From NCBI RefSeq assembly GCF_004000745.1, contig NZ_BILV01000014.1:33193-97192 (forward strand): a stretch of 64,000 bases of DNA, written 5' to 3'. How positions within the stretch are numbered: the first letter of the stretch is position 1; each line of letters opens with the position of its first letter. This stretch comes from Paenibacillus barengoltzii NBRC 101215. Lineage in GTDB: Bacteria; Bacillota; Bacilli; Paenibacillales; Paenibacillaceae. Both the position numbers and the translations under genes were made by a program. The notes under the pieces were generated by a model. The model ran no database searches and was not told the DNA's origin. It was given only the letters and a program-made list of their open reading frames with translations. Positions 27,617 to 35,655 of this stretch are shown here, piece after piece.

Positions 27617-27638
27617 TTATTAAAAGCATTTAAAAAAG
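27617..27638 (+). promoter_or_regulatory. operator-like sequence at the ABC operon start point
   Basis: TTATTAAAAG-CATTT-AAAAAAG directly follows the -10. It resembles the perfect palindrome in front of the ROK repressor gene (33601-33621), read on its minus strand as TTAATAAAAG-ACATTT-ATTAA, with one base less. A larger inverted repeat, ATACTTTT (27611-27618) and AAAAGTAT (27634-27641), also spans it. A binding site for the ROK repressor is proposed. Confidence 0.45.
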
Positions 27639-27722
27639 TATTATTTAAAATGAAGTTCAAAAGAACGAAGGAGATAGTGAACGTGGGGAAACCGCAAAAT
27701 TGATGAAGCAGGGAGGGAGAGT

Positions 27723-29231
27723 ATGGGAGAACCCATCAAGCTTAGGGTATCTCAAATTGAAAAGTCATTTCCCGGGGTCAAAGCGCTGAATAAGATCGAT
27801 TTTTCCGTCAAAAAGGGGACGGTGCATGTTCTTTGCGGCGAGAACGGAGCGGGGAAATCCACGTTAATGAAGATCATCAATGGCGTATACCAGCCGGATG
27901 CGGGTGAGATTTATCTGGATGGGAAGCTTGTGAAAATTAGCAGTCCGCTGCAGGCGCGCCAACTAGGGATATCGATGATCTTCCAGGAGTTGAATTATGT
28001 GGCGGAGATGTCCGTGGAGGAAAATCTCTTCCTGGGAAGGCTGCCGGTCAATCGATTAGGGAAGGTCAACTGGAAAGAAGTGACCCGTCAAACCCTTCAA
28101 CTGCTGCAAGCGGAGCAGCTACCGTATGACCCGAAGACGTTGCTCAAAGACTTGACGGTTTCGGACATTCAGATGCTGGAAATTATGAAAGCGGTATCAA
28201 ACCAGGCGGAGCTCATCATTATGGACGAACCAACATCGGCCATCACGCAGAAGGAGGTCGACCGGCTGTTTGCGAAGATTCGTGAGCTCAAAGCCAGAGG
28301 CGTCAGCATCATTTACATCTCGCATAAGCTGGACGAGATTTTTCAGATTGCCGATGAAATCACCGTGTTCCGTGACGGGACTGTCGTGGACAGCAGACCC
28401 AAGGAGGAGCTGGATATTGAGACCGTGATCAGCTTGATGGTCGGACGTCAGTTGAAGGATACGTACCCGAAGGTGAAGGCGGCGATCGGGGAGGAAATTC
28501 TCCGAGTCGATGGACTATCTCGCAACGGGGTATTTCGCGATGTCAGCTTCTATGCACGGAGAGGCGAAATCATTGGTTTCGCGGGGCTGATGGGAGCGGG
28601 ACGGACCGAGGTGATGCGATCCCTGTTTGGTCTCGATCCGTTAACCTCCGGGACGATCCGGATTAAGGATGAGGATGTGACCAAGTCCACTGTACAAGGC
28701 AGTTTAGAGAAAGGGATGGTCATGCTGTCGGAGGATCGACGGCGCTACGGAATTATTCCGGTTCGTTCCGTACGGGAGAATACGACGTTGTCCGTATTGG
28801 GGCAGGTGTTCTACGGGTTACGGCACCGTCCGAAGAGGGAGCAGGAGCTGGTCAAGGGGATGTTCGACAAGATGAGAGTGAAAACCCCCTCTTTGGAAAC
28901 GCCCATTGCGTCACTCAGCGGCGGGAATCAACAGAAGGTACTGCTTAGCAGGTGGATGCTGCTCCAACCGGATATTCTGATCTTGGACGAACCAACCCGG
29001 GGGATCGATGTCGGGGCGAAATATGAAATTTACAAGCTGATCGGCGAACTGGCCGAACAGGGGAAAGCGATTCTTATGATTTCCTCCGAACTGCCGGAAT
29101 TGATCGGGATGTGTGACCGCATTTACGTGATGGCGCAGGGTCAGGTGACGGGGGAGCTCGGCCGCGAGGATTTTTCCCAGGAGACCATTATGAGATATGC
29201 AACTGGAATGATGACCAGCGAGGTGAAATAG
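27723..29231 (+). CDS. sugar ABC transporter ATPase (RbsA/XylG type, two cassettes)
   Basis: A 502-residue cytoplasmic ATPase with two nucleotide-binding halves, as in CUT2 monosaccharide importers. First half: Walker A GENGAGKSTLMKI near residue 38, Walker B LIIMDEPTSAIT. Second half: a degenerate P-loop region GLMGAGRTEVMRSLFG near 290, signature LSGGNQQKVLLSRW near 398, Walker B ILILDEPTRGIDVGAK. GGGAGGGAG precedes the ATG. First gene of the operon ATPase-permease-binding protein-dehydrogenase. The pentose or polyol carried is not visible. Confidence 0.93.
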   Translation: MGEPIKLRVSQIEKSFPGVKALNKIDFSVKKGTVHVLCGENGAGKSTLMKIINGVYQPDAGEIYLDGKLVKISSPLQARQLGISMIFQELNYVAEMSVEENLFLGRLPVNRLGKVNWKEVTRQTLQLLQAEQLPYDPKTLLKDLTVSDIQMLEIMKAVSNQAELIIMDEPTSAITQKEVDRLFAKIRELKARGVSIIYISHKLDEIFQIADEITVFRDGTVVDSRPKEELDIETVISLMVGRQLKDTYPKVKAAIGEEILRVDGLSRNGVFRDVSFYARRGEIIGFAGLMGAGRTEVMRSLFGLDPLTSGTIRIKDEDVTKSTVQGSLEKGMVMLSEDRRRYGIIPVRSVRENTTLSVLGQVFYGLRHRPKREQELVKGMFDKMRVKTPSLETPIASLSGGNQQKVLLSRWMLLQPDILILDEPTRGIDVGAKYEIYKLIGELAEQGKAILMISSELPELIGMCDRIYVMAQGQVTGELGREDFSQETIMRYATGMMTSEVK

Positions 29232-30251
29232 ATGGATGCCACTCTTCATATCTGGCAATTAATCAAGCGGAAATACAGTATCTACCTGGTGCTGCTCGTG
29301 TTGTTTCTGATCTGTACGTTCGCGAATCCCAACTTTCTCTCCGTTACGAACTTAACGAACGTATCGACTCAGTTGGCGGTGACGACCATACTTGCATTTG
29401 GTGCCACGATCCTGATCATCTGCGGTATGTTGGACCTGTCCGCGGGCTCTGTACTGGCATTATCCGGGGTTTTCGCTGTATCTGCCTATAAGTCGACCGG
29501 TTCGATGCTCCTGGCCGTGTTGGTTGGCATATTGACCGGCGTTATATGTAACGTAATCAACGCAGTGATGATCAGTACGTTCAAGGCGCCGCCGTTTATC
29601 GCAACTTTGGCGATGATGGCCATGGCTCGGGGCGTCGCCCTTCACTATACGAAAGGTCAAAATATTCTCCAGCTGGGAGACTTCGTCGTCCTTGGGCAAG
29701 GGAAGCTGCTGGGAATCCCGATTCCGGTGTTATTTCTAGCCGCAATTGGCGTACTGACCTGGTATTTGCTCAGCCATACTCGATTTGGTCGATCCGTGTA
29801 CGCTGTGGGAGGTAATGAAGAGGCGGCAGTCGCCTCCGGAATTAACGTACACAAGATTAAATACACCGCATTTATCATCAATGGTATTTTCGTCGGAATT
29901 GCCGGGGTGCTGTTCATGGCGCGGGTGAATGCAGGATTGCCCAATGGTGCAGTCAACTATGAATTCACCGCTCTAACCGCCGCTATTATCGGGGGGACCA
30001 GCTTCTCGGGAGGCGTTGGTACAGCCGGCGGAACCTTGGTGGGGGCCTTTATTGTAGGGTTCCTGGACAACATCATGAACCTCAGCGGTGTAAATTCCTA
30101 CATGCAGCAAATTATTCGTGGCGCAATCATTGCCCTGGCGGTTATTTACGATATTCAAACGAAGAAACGGAAAACAAGAAGTCTGCTTGGCCGTGTGGAG
30201 GATAACCGCCAGACGATTCGGCAGAAGCAATCCAAAAACACTTCCGTTTAA
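29232..30251 (+). CDS. sugar ABC transporter permease (RbsC/XylH type)
   Basis: A 339-residue CUT2 permease with eight to ten hydrophobic segments and the family signature AVGGNEEAAVASGINV near residue 194, followed by the glycine-rich IGGTSFSGGVGTAGGTLVGA near 255. It begins on the base after the ATPase stop, with GAGGTG inside the end of that gene, so the two are translationally coupled. Confidence 0.93.
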   Translation: MDATLHIWQLIKRKYSIYLVLLVLFLICTFANPNFLSVTNLTNVSTQLAVTTILAFGATILIICGMLDLSAGSVLALSGVFAVSAYKSTGSMLLAVLVGILTGVICNVINAVMISTFKAPPFIATLAMMAMARGVALHYTKGQNILQLGDFVVLGQGKLLGIPIPVLFLAAIGVLTWYLLSHTRFGRSVYAVGGNEEAAVASGINVHKIKYTAFIINGIFVGIAGVLFMARVNAGLPNGAVNYEFTALTAAIIGGTSFSGGVGTAGGTLVGAFIVGFLDNIMNLSGVNSYMQQIIRGAIIALAVIYDIQTKKRKTRSLLGRVEDNRQTIRQKQSKNTSV

Positions 30252-30294
30252 TGGTACCAAGGAAATCAAATATAAGATAAAGGATGGATGCAAA

Positions 30295-31293
30295 GTGAGA
30301 AAAATTAGATTTTCCACGGGAATGGTCTGCTTATTTGCTCTGATCTTGGCTGCCTGCAGCTCGAACAATGGGGCAGCTCCATCCAACGCTTCCTCCAGCG
30401 GCGAGACATCCGGTAAAACTTATAAGGTTGCCTATATTGCCCGGGCGCAATCCGATTCGTTCGCAGCGTGGCTGGCTAATGCGGTTAAGGATGAGGCTGA
30501 GAAATATGAAGATATCAAGCTGGATGTATTCGACGGCGAAGCGAATGACGAGAAAGAGAATTCGTTAATCGAAAATGCGATCACGAACAAATACGACCTG
30601 GTGATCGTTCAGCCCAACAATGGTGAGGCCCAGCGCCCTTATGTCGAGAAGGTCGTGCAGGCCGGGATCTTTGCGATTACGACAAATGCCCGGATATCGG
30701 GGATCGAAGGGGCTTCATCTGTAGACGCTCAGCCTTATGAGCAAGCGGCCGTGAATGCCCGGGTTGCTGTGGAACAGGTGCCGCAGAACGCGAAAGTCGT
30801 GGTCCTTCAAGGTCCGTCCGGCAATTTCCATGCCGATGAGCGTCGCAAGAGCTGGCAGGCAGAGTTCTTCGATAAACGCCCTGATGTGCAGATTGTCGGT
30901 GAGCAGATCGCGAACTGGAACAAGGATGAGGCCATGCGGTACATGGAAGACTGGGTGCAAGCTAACGACAAAATTGATGCCGTCATCTCAATGAATGACA
31001 ATATGGCTGCCGGAGCCATTGAAGTTGTGAAGGATAACCCGAAATACAAAGATATGCTGGTTTACGGTGTGGATGGGACGGCTGAGGCAGTGCTTCTGAT
31101 CAAAGAAGGGAAAATGACTTCCACAACGCTGCAAAATGCCTTTGAACTGGCAGAGAAGCTCCTGGATACGAGCCATAAGCTGCTCACCGGTGAAGAGAAG
31201 CAAATCGATACGGATATCGGCAATCCGCTCATTAACAAAGAGAATGTCGACGAGTACATTGAGTTGCTGAAGAAGGCCGGCGCAATTCAATGA
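30295..31293 (+). CDS. sugar-binding lipoprotein of the CUT2 transporter
   Basis: A 332-residue type-I periplasmic-binding-like lipoprotein. The GTG at 30295 is preceded by AAAGGA; a longer frame upstream overlaps the permease and is not used. Signal peptide ends LILAAC with Cys21. The mature part begins YKVAYIARAQSDSFAAWLAN, and DGEANDEKENSLIENAITNK, QPNN and VISMNDNMAAGAIE are typical of ribose/galactose/xylose-binding proteins. The ligand is unknown; the next gene suggests a polyol or pentose. Confidence 0.92.
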   Translation: MRKIRFSTGMVCLFALILAACSSNNGAAPSNASSSGETSGKTYKVAYIARAQSDSFAAWLANAVKDEAEKYEDIKLDVFDGEANDEKENSLIENAITNKYDLVIVQPNNGEAQRPYVEKVVQAGIFAITTNARISGIEGASSVDAQPYEQAAVNARVAVEQVPQNAKVVVLQGPSGNFHADERRKSWQAEFFDKRPDVQIVGEQIANWNKDEAMRYMEDWVQANDKIDAVISMNDNMAAGAIEVVKDNPKYKDMLVYGVDGTAEAVLLIKEGKMTSTTLQNAFELAEKLLDTSHKLLTGEEKQIDTDIGNPLINKENVDEYIELLKKAGAIQ

Positions 31294-31325
31294 TGTACCC
31301 TATAACTTACTAGGAGGAGAAAACC

Positions 31326-32363
31326 ATGCTGAATCGAGTTGCTTATATGACGGGACTACGAGATATGGAGCTTCGGACGAGAGATATCCCTGTGCCGCAA
31401 GATCATGAGGTGCTTGTTAAACTGGAATACGTAGGGATTTGCGGCTCCGATGTTCACTATTATGAAAGCGGACGGATCGGCAGCTTCGTGGTTGAGGGGG
31501 ATTTCATCCTCGGCCATGAATGTGCGGGGACCATCACTGCGGTTGGATCCGCAGTCCGGCATTTGAAGGTAGGCGACCGGGTTGCCCTGGAGCCAGGGCT
31601 CACTTGCGGGAAATGCGAATTCTGCAAAACGGGCAGATACAACTTGTGTCCGGATGTGCGCTTTCTGGCCACTCCGCCGATTGACGGGTGTCTGACCGAC
31701 TATATCGCTTATCCAGCGGATATGGCATTCAAGCTTCCCGATGGGGTCAGCACACGTGAGGGTGCACTTGTGGAACCACTAGCCGTAGGATTGCACGCTG
31801 CCAGCCAAGGGCATGTTAAGCTAGGCGATCGCGTCGTGATCTTGGGTGCCGGGGCTATTGGTCTTATGTCGCTGCTGGCCTGTCAAGCCTATGGAGCCTC
31901 GGAGACGATTGTGGTTGATGTGATCGAGAACCGGCTGGAATTTGCGAAGAAGTTGGGCGCTACCCGGGTCGTCCAAGCCAAACAGGAGGATGTCGTTGCC
32001 ATCGTCGCAGCATGCACGGAAGGACAGGGTGTAGATGTTGTGATCGAAACGGCCGGGAGCGAGATCACATTGAAGCAGACTCCGTACCTCGTCAAACGGG
32101 GGGGATCCATCGTGATAGTAGGATTCCCGCCTAAGGATATCGTCGAGTATGACTTCATGCAGATTCTATTGAAGGAAGCCCGGATTGAATCGGTGTTCCG
32201 TTACCGCAACTTGTTCCCTCCAGCCATTGGAGCGCTGGCGGAAGGGCGGATTGATGTGAAGCCGATGATTACCCACGAGTTTGCATTTGAAGACAGTAAG
32301 CAGGCGTTTGACTTCGTCATCGAGAACAAGAACGAGGTCGTGAAGGCATTGATAAAATTATAG
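31326..32363 (+). CDS. zinc-dependent polyol dehydrogenase (sorbitol/xylitol dehydrogenase family)
   Basis: A 345-residue medium-chain dehydrogenase that oxidises a polyol to a ketose with NAD. Catalytic zinc ligands Cys39 (GICGSDVHYYESG), His64 and Glu65 (GHECAG), structural zinc Cys94, 97, 100 and 108, Rossmann motif GAGAIG near residue 172, and an Asp after the second strand (VVDVIENR) that favours NAD over NADP. YYESGRIG and VRFLATPPIDG are typical of sorbitol/xylitol enzymes. AGGAGGAG precedes the ATG, 32 bases after the binding protein gene. In this operon it would take the first catabolic step for the imported sugar alcohol; xylitol, arabitol and sorbitol are all possible. Confidence 0.92.
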   Translation: MLNRVAYMTGLRDMELRTRDIPVPQDHEVLVKLEYVGICGSDVHYYESGRIGSFVVEGDFILGHECAGTITAVGSAVRHLKVGDRVALEPGLTCGKCEFCKTGRYNLCPDVRFLATPPIDGCLTDYIAYPADMAFKLPDGVSTREGALVEPLAVGLHAASQGHVKLGDRVVILGAGAIGLMSLLACQAYGASETIVVDVIENRLEFAKKLGATRVVQAKQEDVVAIVAACTEGQGVDVVIETAGSEITLKQTPYLVKRGGSIVIVGFPPKDIVEYDFMQILLKEARIESVFRYRNLFPPAIGALAEGRIDVKPMITHEFAFEDSKQAFDFVIENKNEVVKALIKL

Positions 32364-32382
32364 CTTTTTATAAAAAATGAAG

Positions 32383-32421
32383 AGGCGGACGCTTCCCTAT
32401 GGAATGGGAAGGCGTCCGCCT
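32383..32421. terminator. bidirectional terminator between dehydrogenase and ROK genes
   Basis: AGGCGGACGC-TTCCC pairs with GGGAA-GGCGTCCGCCT; T-rich sequence follows on both strands (better on the minus strand). Confidence 0.85.
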
Positions 32422-32452
32422 GTTTGTTGTATTGGGGCCTGTGAAGGTCCCA

Positions 32453-33580
32453 TTAAATCTCGTCGATAAATTGCTTCACCAACTGCAGAGCGGCGCCTAC
32501 AGCCGTGGCTTCCAGCTTATATTTGCAGCATTGCAAATAAGTTCCATCCGGCTCAAACGTATTCCTGCGGGCCAGAAGCTCCTGAAGCTGGTCGAGGTGC
32601 TCGTCCATATAGGCTCCTACATAGCCTCCGACAATGACGTTGCAGTCGTACAGCATTCTTAGATTATTTATCGTAATCGCTAAATAAGAGAGATACTCTT
32701 CCCAAAGCGCTTGTTGCACAGGGGCTTTCTCGCGGAGTAAACGGAAAAACTCCGCCATGCTCCCATTTGTACTGTCCGACAAAATCTTCGCAGAACAATA
32801 GGCGTCTACACAGCCGCGTTGTCCGCAGTAACAGGTTCGCCCGTCCGGCACGATCGTCATGTGCCCGAATTCGCTGCTTCGCTGATTTTGTCCAGGATAA
32901 GTGCTGTGGCCAATAATGACGGAACCGCCGACACTGTTGTTAAGGGACAAATAAACAACGTCCTCGATGCCTTCCTCATTCCAGAATTCGGCCATCCCTG
33001 CGGCATTGGCATCGTTAATCAACACACAAGGATAAGGAATGAACTCCTCAAAGCTGCGGACGCTGCCCCCTTGAAAGTCGATGACAGAGGCGTATTGAAC
33101 CGTCTCATTCCCATGAGATAAAATCGCCGGCAATGCAATGCCAACGCCAAGCAGCTTCTCCCGGTCGGCTCCGGATTCATCCAGAAATCGCTCCACGTGC
33201 TGGCCAATTCCTTCGAAATAAGCACGTTGGTTTATGAACGGATACGTACGGCGTTCATGGTGAATCACGTTACCACCCAAGTCGATCAAAACGATGCCAA
33301 TATGATTGCGCGTCACGTCTAGTCCCAGTGCATATTTGGCCAGGGGGTTATAGGAGATGGCCTTGGCTTTTCGACCGCCCGTCGATTCAAATAGACCGGT
33401 TTCGATGACGAGGTCCCGCTCTTGGAGTTCCTTCAGGTTCTGCGTCACCGTTGGCAGCGAGAGCTGTAAGGTATGGGCAATTTCCTGGATAGATATCGGG
33501 TCGTGTCGATATAAGAACTGGTAGATCGTTTTGCGATTGATCTTCTTAACTTCAATGCTGTTAGCGCGTGGAGTCTTCAT
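32453..33580 (-). CDS. ROK-family transcriptional repressor (NagC/XylR type)
   Basis: A 375-residue regulator. N-terminal winged HTH (residues 1-75: ISIQEIAHTLQLSLPTVTQN) and a sugar-kinase-like ROK domain with the zinc-site CYCGQRGCVDAYCS near residue 250 and a glycine-rich phosphate loop LGLDVTRNHIGIVL. The ATG at 33580 is chosen; a TTG six codons upstream is also open but has no ribosome site. Convergent with the polyol operon, and its own promoter region carries an operator-like palindrome related to one in the polyol operon promoter. It likely represses that operon and itself until a sugar ligand binds. Confidence 0.9.
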   Translation of the reverse strand: MKTPRANSIEVKKINRKTIYQFLYRHDPISIQEIAHTLQLSLPTVTQNLKELQERDLVIETGLFESTGGRKAKAISYNPLAKYALGLDVTRNHIGIVLIDLGGNVIHHERRTYPFINQRAYFEGIGQHVERFLDESGADREKLLGVGIALPAILSHGNETVQYASVIDFQGGSVRSFEEFIPYPCVLINDANAAGMAEFWNEEGIEDVVYLSLNNSVGGSVIIGHSTYPGQNQRSSEFGHMTIVPDGRTCYCGQRGCVDAYCSAKILSDSTNGSMAEFFRLLREKAPVQQALWEEYLSYLAITINNLRMLYDCNVIVGGYVGAYMDEHLDQLQELLARRNTFEPDGTYLQCCKYKLEATAVGAALQLVKQFIDEI

Positions 33581-33600
33581 AGCGAGCAGGTTCACCAACT

Positions 33601-33621
33601 TTAATAAATGTCTTTTATTAA
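33601..33621 (-). promoter_or_regulatory. perfect palindrome at the ROK gene start point (operator candidate)
   Basis: TTAATAAA (33601-33608) and TTTATTAA (33614-33621) are exact inverted arms with a five-base centre. It lies just downstream of the -10 of the ROK promoter, where a bound repressor would block it. Similar sequence lies at the same place in the ABC operon promoter. Confidence 0.6.
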
Positions 33622-33630
33622 TTACTTTAT

Positions 33631-33657
33631 ATTATACGGAACCGTCCAATCTTGCAA
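33631..33657 (-). promoter_or_regulatory. promoter of the ROK repressor gene
   Basis: On the minus strand TTGCAA (33657-33652), a 15-base spacer and a perfect TATAAT (33636-33631). The spacing is short; the -10 is convincing. Confidence 0.55.
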
Positions 33658-33682
33658 ACTAATAAAGTCATAGTAGTAACAA

Positions 33683-33722
33683 AACAACCAGCCCTATCAG
33701 TGAAGGACTGGTTGTTTCTTTT
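33683..33722. terminator. orphan terminator hairpin
   Basis: AACAACCAG and CTGGTTGTT with an inner CCT/AGG, flanked by A-rich and T-rich sequence. It no longer ends an intact gene; on the minus strand it follows the gene remnant at 33732-33917, whose terminator it probably was. Confidence 0.65.
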
Positions 33723-33731
33723 ATGCTGGGG

Positions 33732-33917
33732 TTACCCATACACTCGAATCTCAATTACTTCAGAAAACTGCGACCCGTTCGTCTCCTCAACGACCAGCTG
33801 GAGGGCTTTGACCGGGACGGCGGTATCCACAGACGGTGTACTCGCTTGCGCCGGCGGTTTGTCAATCCAGCCATGCGGCATGCCTCCTGTGAGATCGCAG
33901 GTGATCTTTTCCCCAAA
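33732..33917 (-). pseudogene. 3' remnant of a lost gene (carbohydrate-binding-like C-terminus)
   Basis: A 61-codon open end on the minus strand, without start codon or ribosome site, reading GEKITCDLTGGMPHGWIDKP ... VKALQLVVEETNGSQFSEVI, EIRVYG, stop. The ending resembles the last strands of discoidin-like (F5/8 C) or other beta-sandwich carbohydrate-binding modules at the end of Paenibacillus glycosidases; this is a resemblance judged by eye. Its terminator is just downstream and its upstream end stops close to the 61-bp repeat at 33925, so most of the gene has been lost. Confidence 0.4.
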
Positions 33918-33924
33918 TTATTGC

Positions 33925-33985
33925 ATAGGAAAAAAATCCACAGAGGCGTTGCCCCAAATTGCGTGGATTTGTTGCAAAAGGGCGG
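33925..33985 (+). repeat. 61-bp dispersed repeat, copy 1
   Basis: Shares with 34582-34642 an identical first 12 bases (ATAGG plus seven A) and an identical last 28 (ATTGCGTGGATTTG then TTGCAAAAGGGCGG); the middle differs but keeps the length. Copy 1 contains the inverted repeat AAATCCAC/GTGGATTT. Confidence 0.75.
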
Positions 33986-34581
33986 TGTTGGGGAAGGGGC
34001 ATGATAAACGACAGATTAACAGACAGGGTTTCATGCTATAATTCACTTATGAATAGGGCCACCCAAAAGTAATGTGAATCTACCTGATGGAAGCTGCCGT
34101 ATGGGATGTTACAGAAGAGGGGCATTTCACTGGTAATGTGCAGTTCAAAATGAAATAGTAGGAGATTCGTGGTGAAAAAATTTTTTTATGCATTTCGTCA
34201 TGAATGTGATTAACTTGGTGCGAATCTGAAGTGAACATGATTTTCCTAGGAGGTTCGCACCACAAATTTCTTTTTATTTTTCCATTTTTACCATTAAATT
34301 CAAATGAATCGGCCACTTTTCGTGCATTATTTTCATAAATTGTTAATTCATAGTTAAAAAATATGCGTGAAATCGCAGTCGCACTCTATATGAGTGCGTA
34401 GATCGAAACAGGAGCCGTACTCCGGATGACCGGATTCACTTGTTACTGATTACTCGGGAGTCAAAGTACAGACTGGTCATGGCATTTGTTTGCTTGTGCT
34501 CCGGTTGGGAGCGGCTGTTGGTTGATAATTTACAGGATCATAGTCTCGAAGCAATGAATGGTCGCAAGTGTCTTTTTCCAA
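33986..34581. other. non-coding region with several hairpins
   Basis: No acceptable gene. Seen: TGCTATAAT, an extended -10-like sequence near 34031-34039; the inverted repeat TGGTGCGAA (34216-34224) and TTCGCACCA (34254-34262) followed by T-rich sequence; CGCACTC (34380-34386) and GAGTGCG (34392-34398); and TCCGG-ATGA-CCGGA near 34421-34434. It could be decayed mobile-element or structured-RNA sequence; I cannot assign it. Confidence 0.35.
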
Positions 34582-34642
34582 ATAGGAAAAAAACTCCGCA
34601 AACGCATTGCGGGTATTGCGTGGATTTGTTGCAAAAGGGCGG
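34582..34642 (+). repeat. 61-bp dispersed repeat, copy 2
   Basis: Second copy, same orientation and length as 33925-33985. Its divergent middle carries its own inverted repeat CCGCAA/TTGCGG. Any ORFs over it (for example 34440-34688) are chance reading of the repeat. Confidence 0.75.
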
Positions 34643-34704
34643 CAGAATGGAGTGGGGGGGTGTAGATACTAGCCCCTGGAAAACATAGTTTCTTTCCGGA
34701 GGCT

Positions 34705-35116
34705 TTAAGCACCAAAATCTCTGACTTTTGATGCAAAAAGAACGAAATCTCCGAGGTGGTGATCAAGAATGGCCTGGACGATTTCGATTTGTATACTTCG
34801 ATAATCGTGTACGGCTATGTTACTAAAACCAACCATGGCTTTCAGATTACGGTTAAGTTCTTTGTCAATCACTCCATTATCTAATAGAAGATCAAAAAGC
34901 CTCCCGACTGCTCTGAGGGATTCCCCATTTATTTTCTGAGACCAGATGCATGGCTAAATCGATACAAGCTTCACAGGCCCGCTGTAGGTTCAAGATAATG
35001 GAATCCTGTTTGGTGTAATTTTCGAGGTTCTCTCGCTTTCCTTCATACTCTTCATGGATCCGTTTCAGGCAACGGTTGATCGTTTCTGTTTTGTTCGCTA
35101 GTATATCGCGGTTCAA
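34705..35116 (-). pseudogene. hepT: HepT-like HEPN ribonuclease toxin, frameshifted
   Basis: Reads as a HepT toxin (DUF86): NRDILANKTETINRCLKRIH, TKQDSIILNLQRACEACIDL, LVSENKWGIPQSSREAF. A run of five T where four are needed adds one base at 34894-34898, giving a stop after 74 residues. Skipping one base restores DLLLDNGVIDKELNRNLKAM, VGFSNIAVHDY, IVQAILDHHLGDF to a stop at 34705. In addition the HEPN active motif R-x4-H-x-Y is S-x4-H-x-Y: serine replaces the catalytic arginine. So the toxin looks dead twice over, unless the frameshift is a sequencing error. It overlaps the antitoxin gene by four bases. Confidence 0.8.
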
Positions 35117-35526
35117 TTGGCTCCCCCTCTCTGGTAATTCTCCATGATTTCTTTGCGCTCGTCGTTAAGCAGGGCATATTCCTTGAGGGCTTGCATAAAT
35201 GCAGTCTGCCGGACATACGGCTCGACATCTTGCAGTACCTCGCCTGTTCCAATGATTTGTGCTTTGAAGACGGGATTGGCCAGAGGAAAATAAATCAGAT
35301 CAACCTCGCGCCCTACCAGATTGGCAAGTTCAGAAGCGGCCATAAATAGTTCATACGCGGAGGGAGAGAGTTCCTCGGATATAAAAGCAATATCTACATC
35401 GCTGTCTTGGCGCATCTCTCCCCTTGCAGCCGACCCGAATAATATTACGGTATGCGCTTTGAAGTGCTCGTTTAAATAATTGATTATGGCGGATTTTTGC
35501 TGTGGTTCAAGTCTTGGATTAGGCAT
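35113..35526 (-). CDS. mntA: MntA-like minimal nucleotidyltransferase antitoxin
   Basis: A 137-residue nucleotidyltransferase with the intact active-site pattern FGSAARGEMRQDSDVDIAF (GS then DxD) near residues 32-50. MntA-type antitoxins neutralise the HepT toxin by adding AMP to a tyrosine of its HEPN motif. The ATG at 35526 follows GGATGG; a longer frame upstream is not supported. The stop overlaps the hepT start by four bases, the normal layout of this toxin-antitoxin module. The antitoxin has stayed intact while its toxin partner decayed. Confidence 0.8.
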   Translation of the reverse strand: MPNPRLEPQQKSAIINYLNEHFKAHTVILFGSAARGEMRQDSDVDIAFISEELSPSAYELFMAASELANLVGREVDLIYFPLANPVFKAQIIGTGEVLQDVEPYVRQTAFMQALKEYALLNDERKEIMENYQRGGAN

Positions 35527-35655
35527 AAGACACCATCCATTCATTCTGTCAAATTGGAACCTTATCTTGAGCGTATCCAAATGTGCTTGAAAATACAAGT
35601 GTTTCGCAGATACGTACCACATGCGGCCACCGATTTTGCTATTCTTTTTTTTTCG

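Noticed and set aside
30118..30294. N-terminal extension of the CUT2 binding protein
   Set aside because: Overlaps the permease gene by 134 bases; a lipoprotein signal starts properly at the GTG 30295.
33652..34041. 129-codon plus-strand frame
   Set aside because: Runs through a terminator hairpin, antisense to a gene remnant and over a repeat; no ribosome site.
34408..34450. Possible group II intron domain V (GAGCCGTAC...)
   Set aside because: Only the first seven bases fit; the matching 3' arm is absent and there is no reverse transcriptase.
34564..34660. CRISPR-like repeats
   Set aside because: Only two copies, 600 bases apart, with divergent centres; no spacers and no cas genes.
34440..34688. 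82-codon frame ending over the second 61-bp repeat
   Set aside because: Its only notable segment (CVDLLQKGG) is translated repeat and reappears over copy 1 in another unrelated frame.
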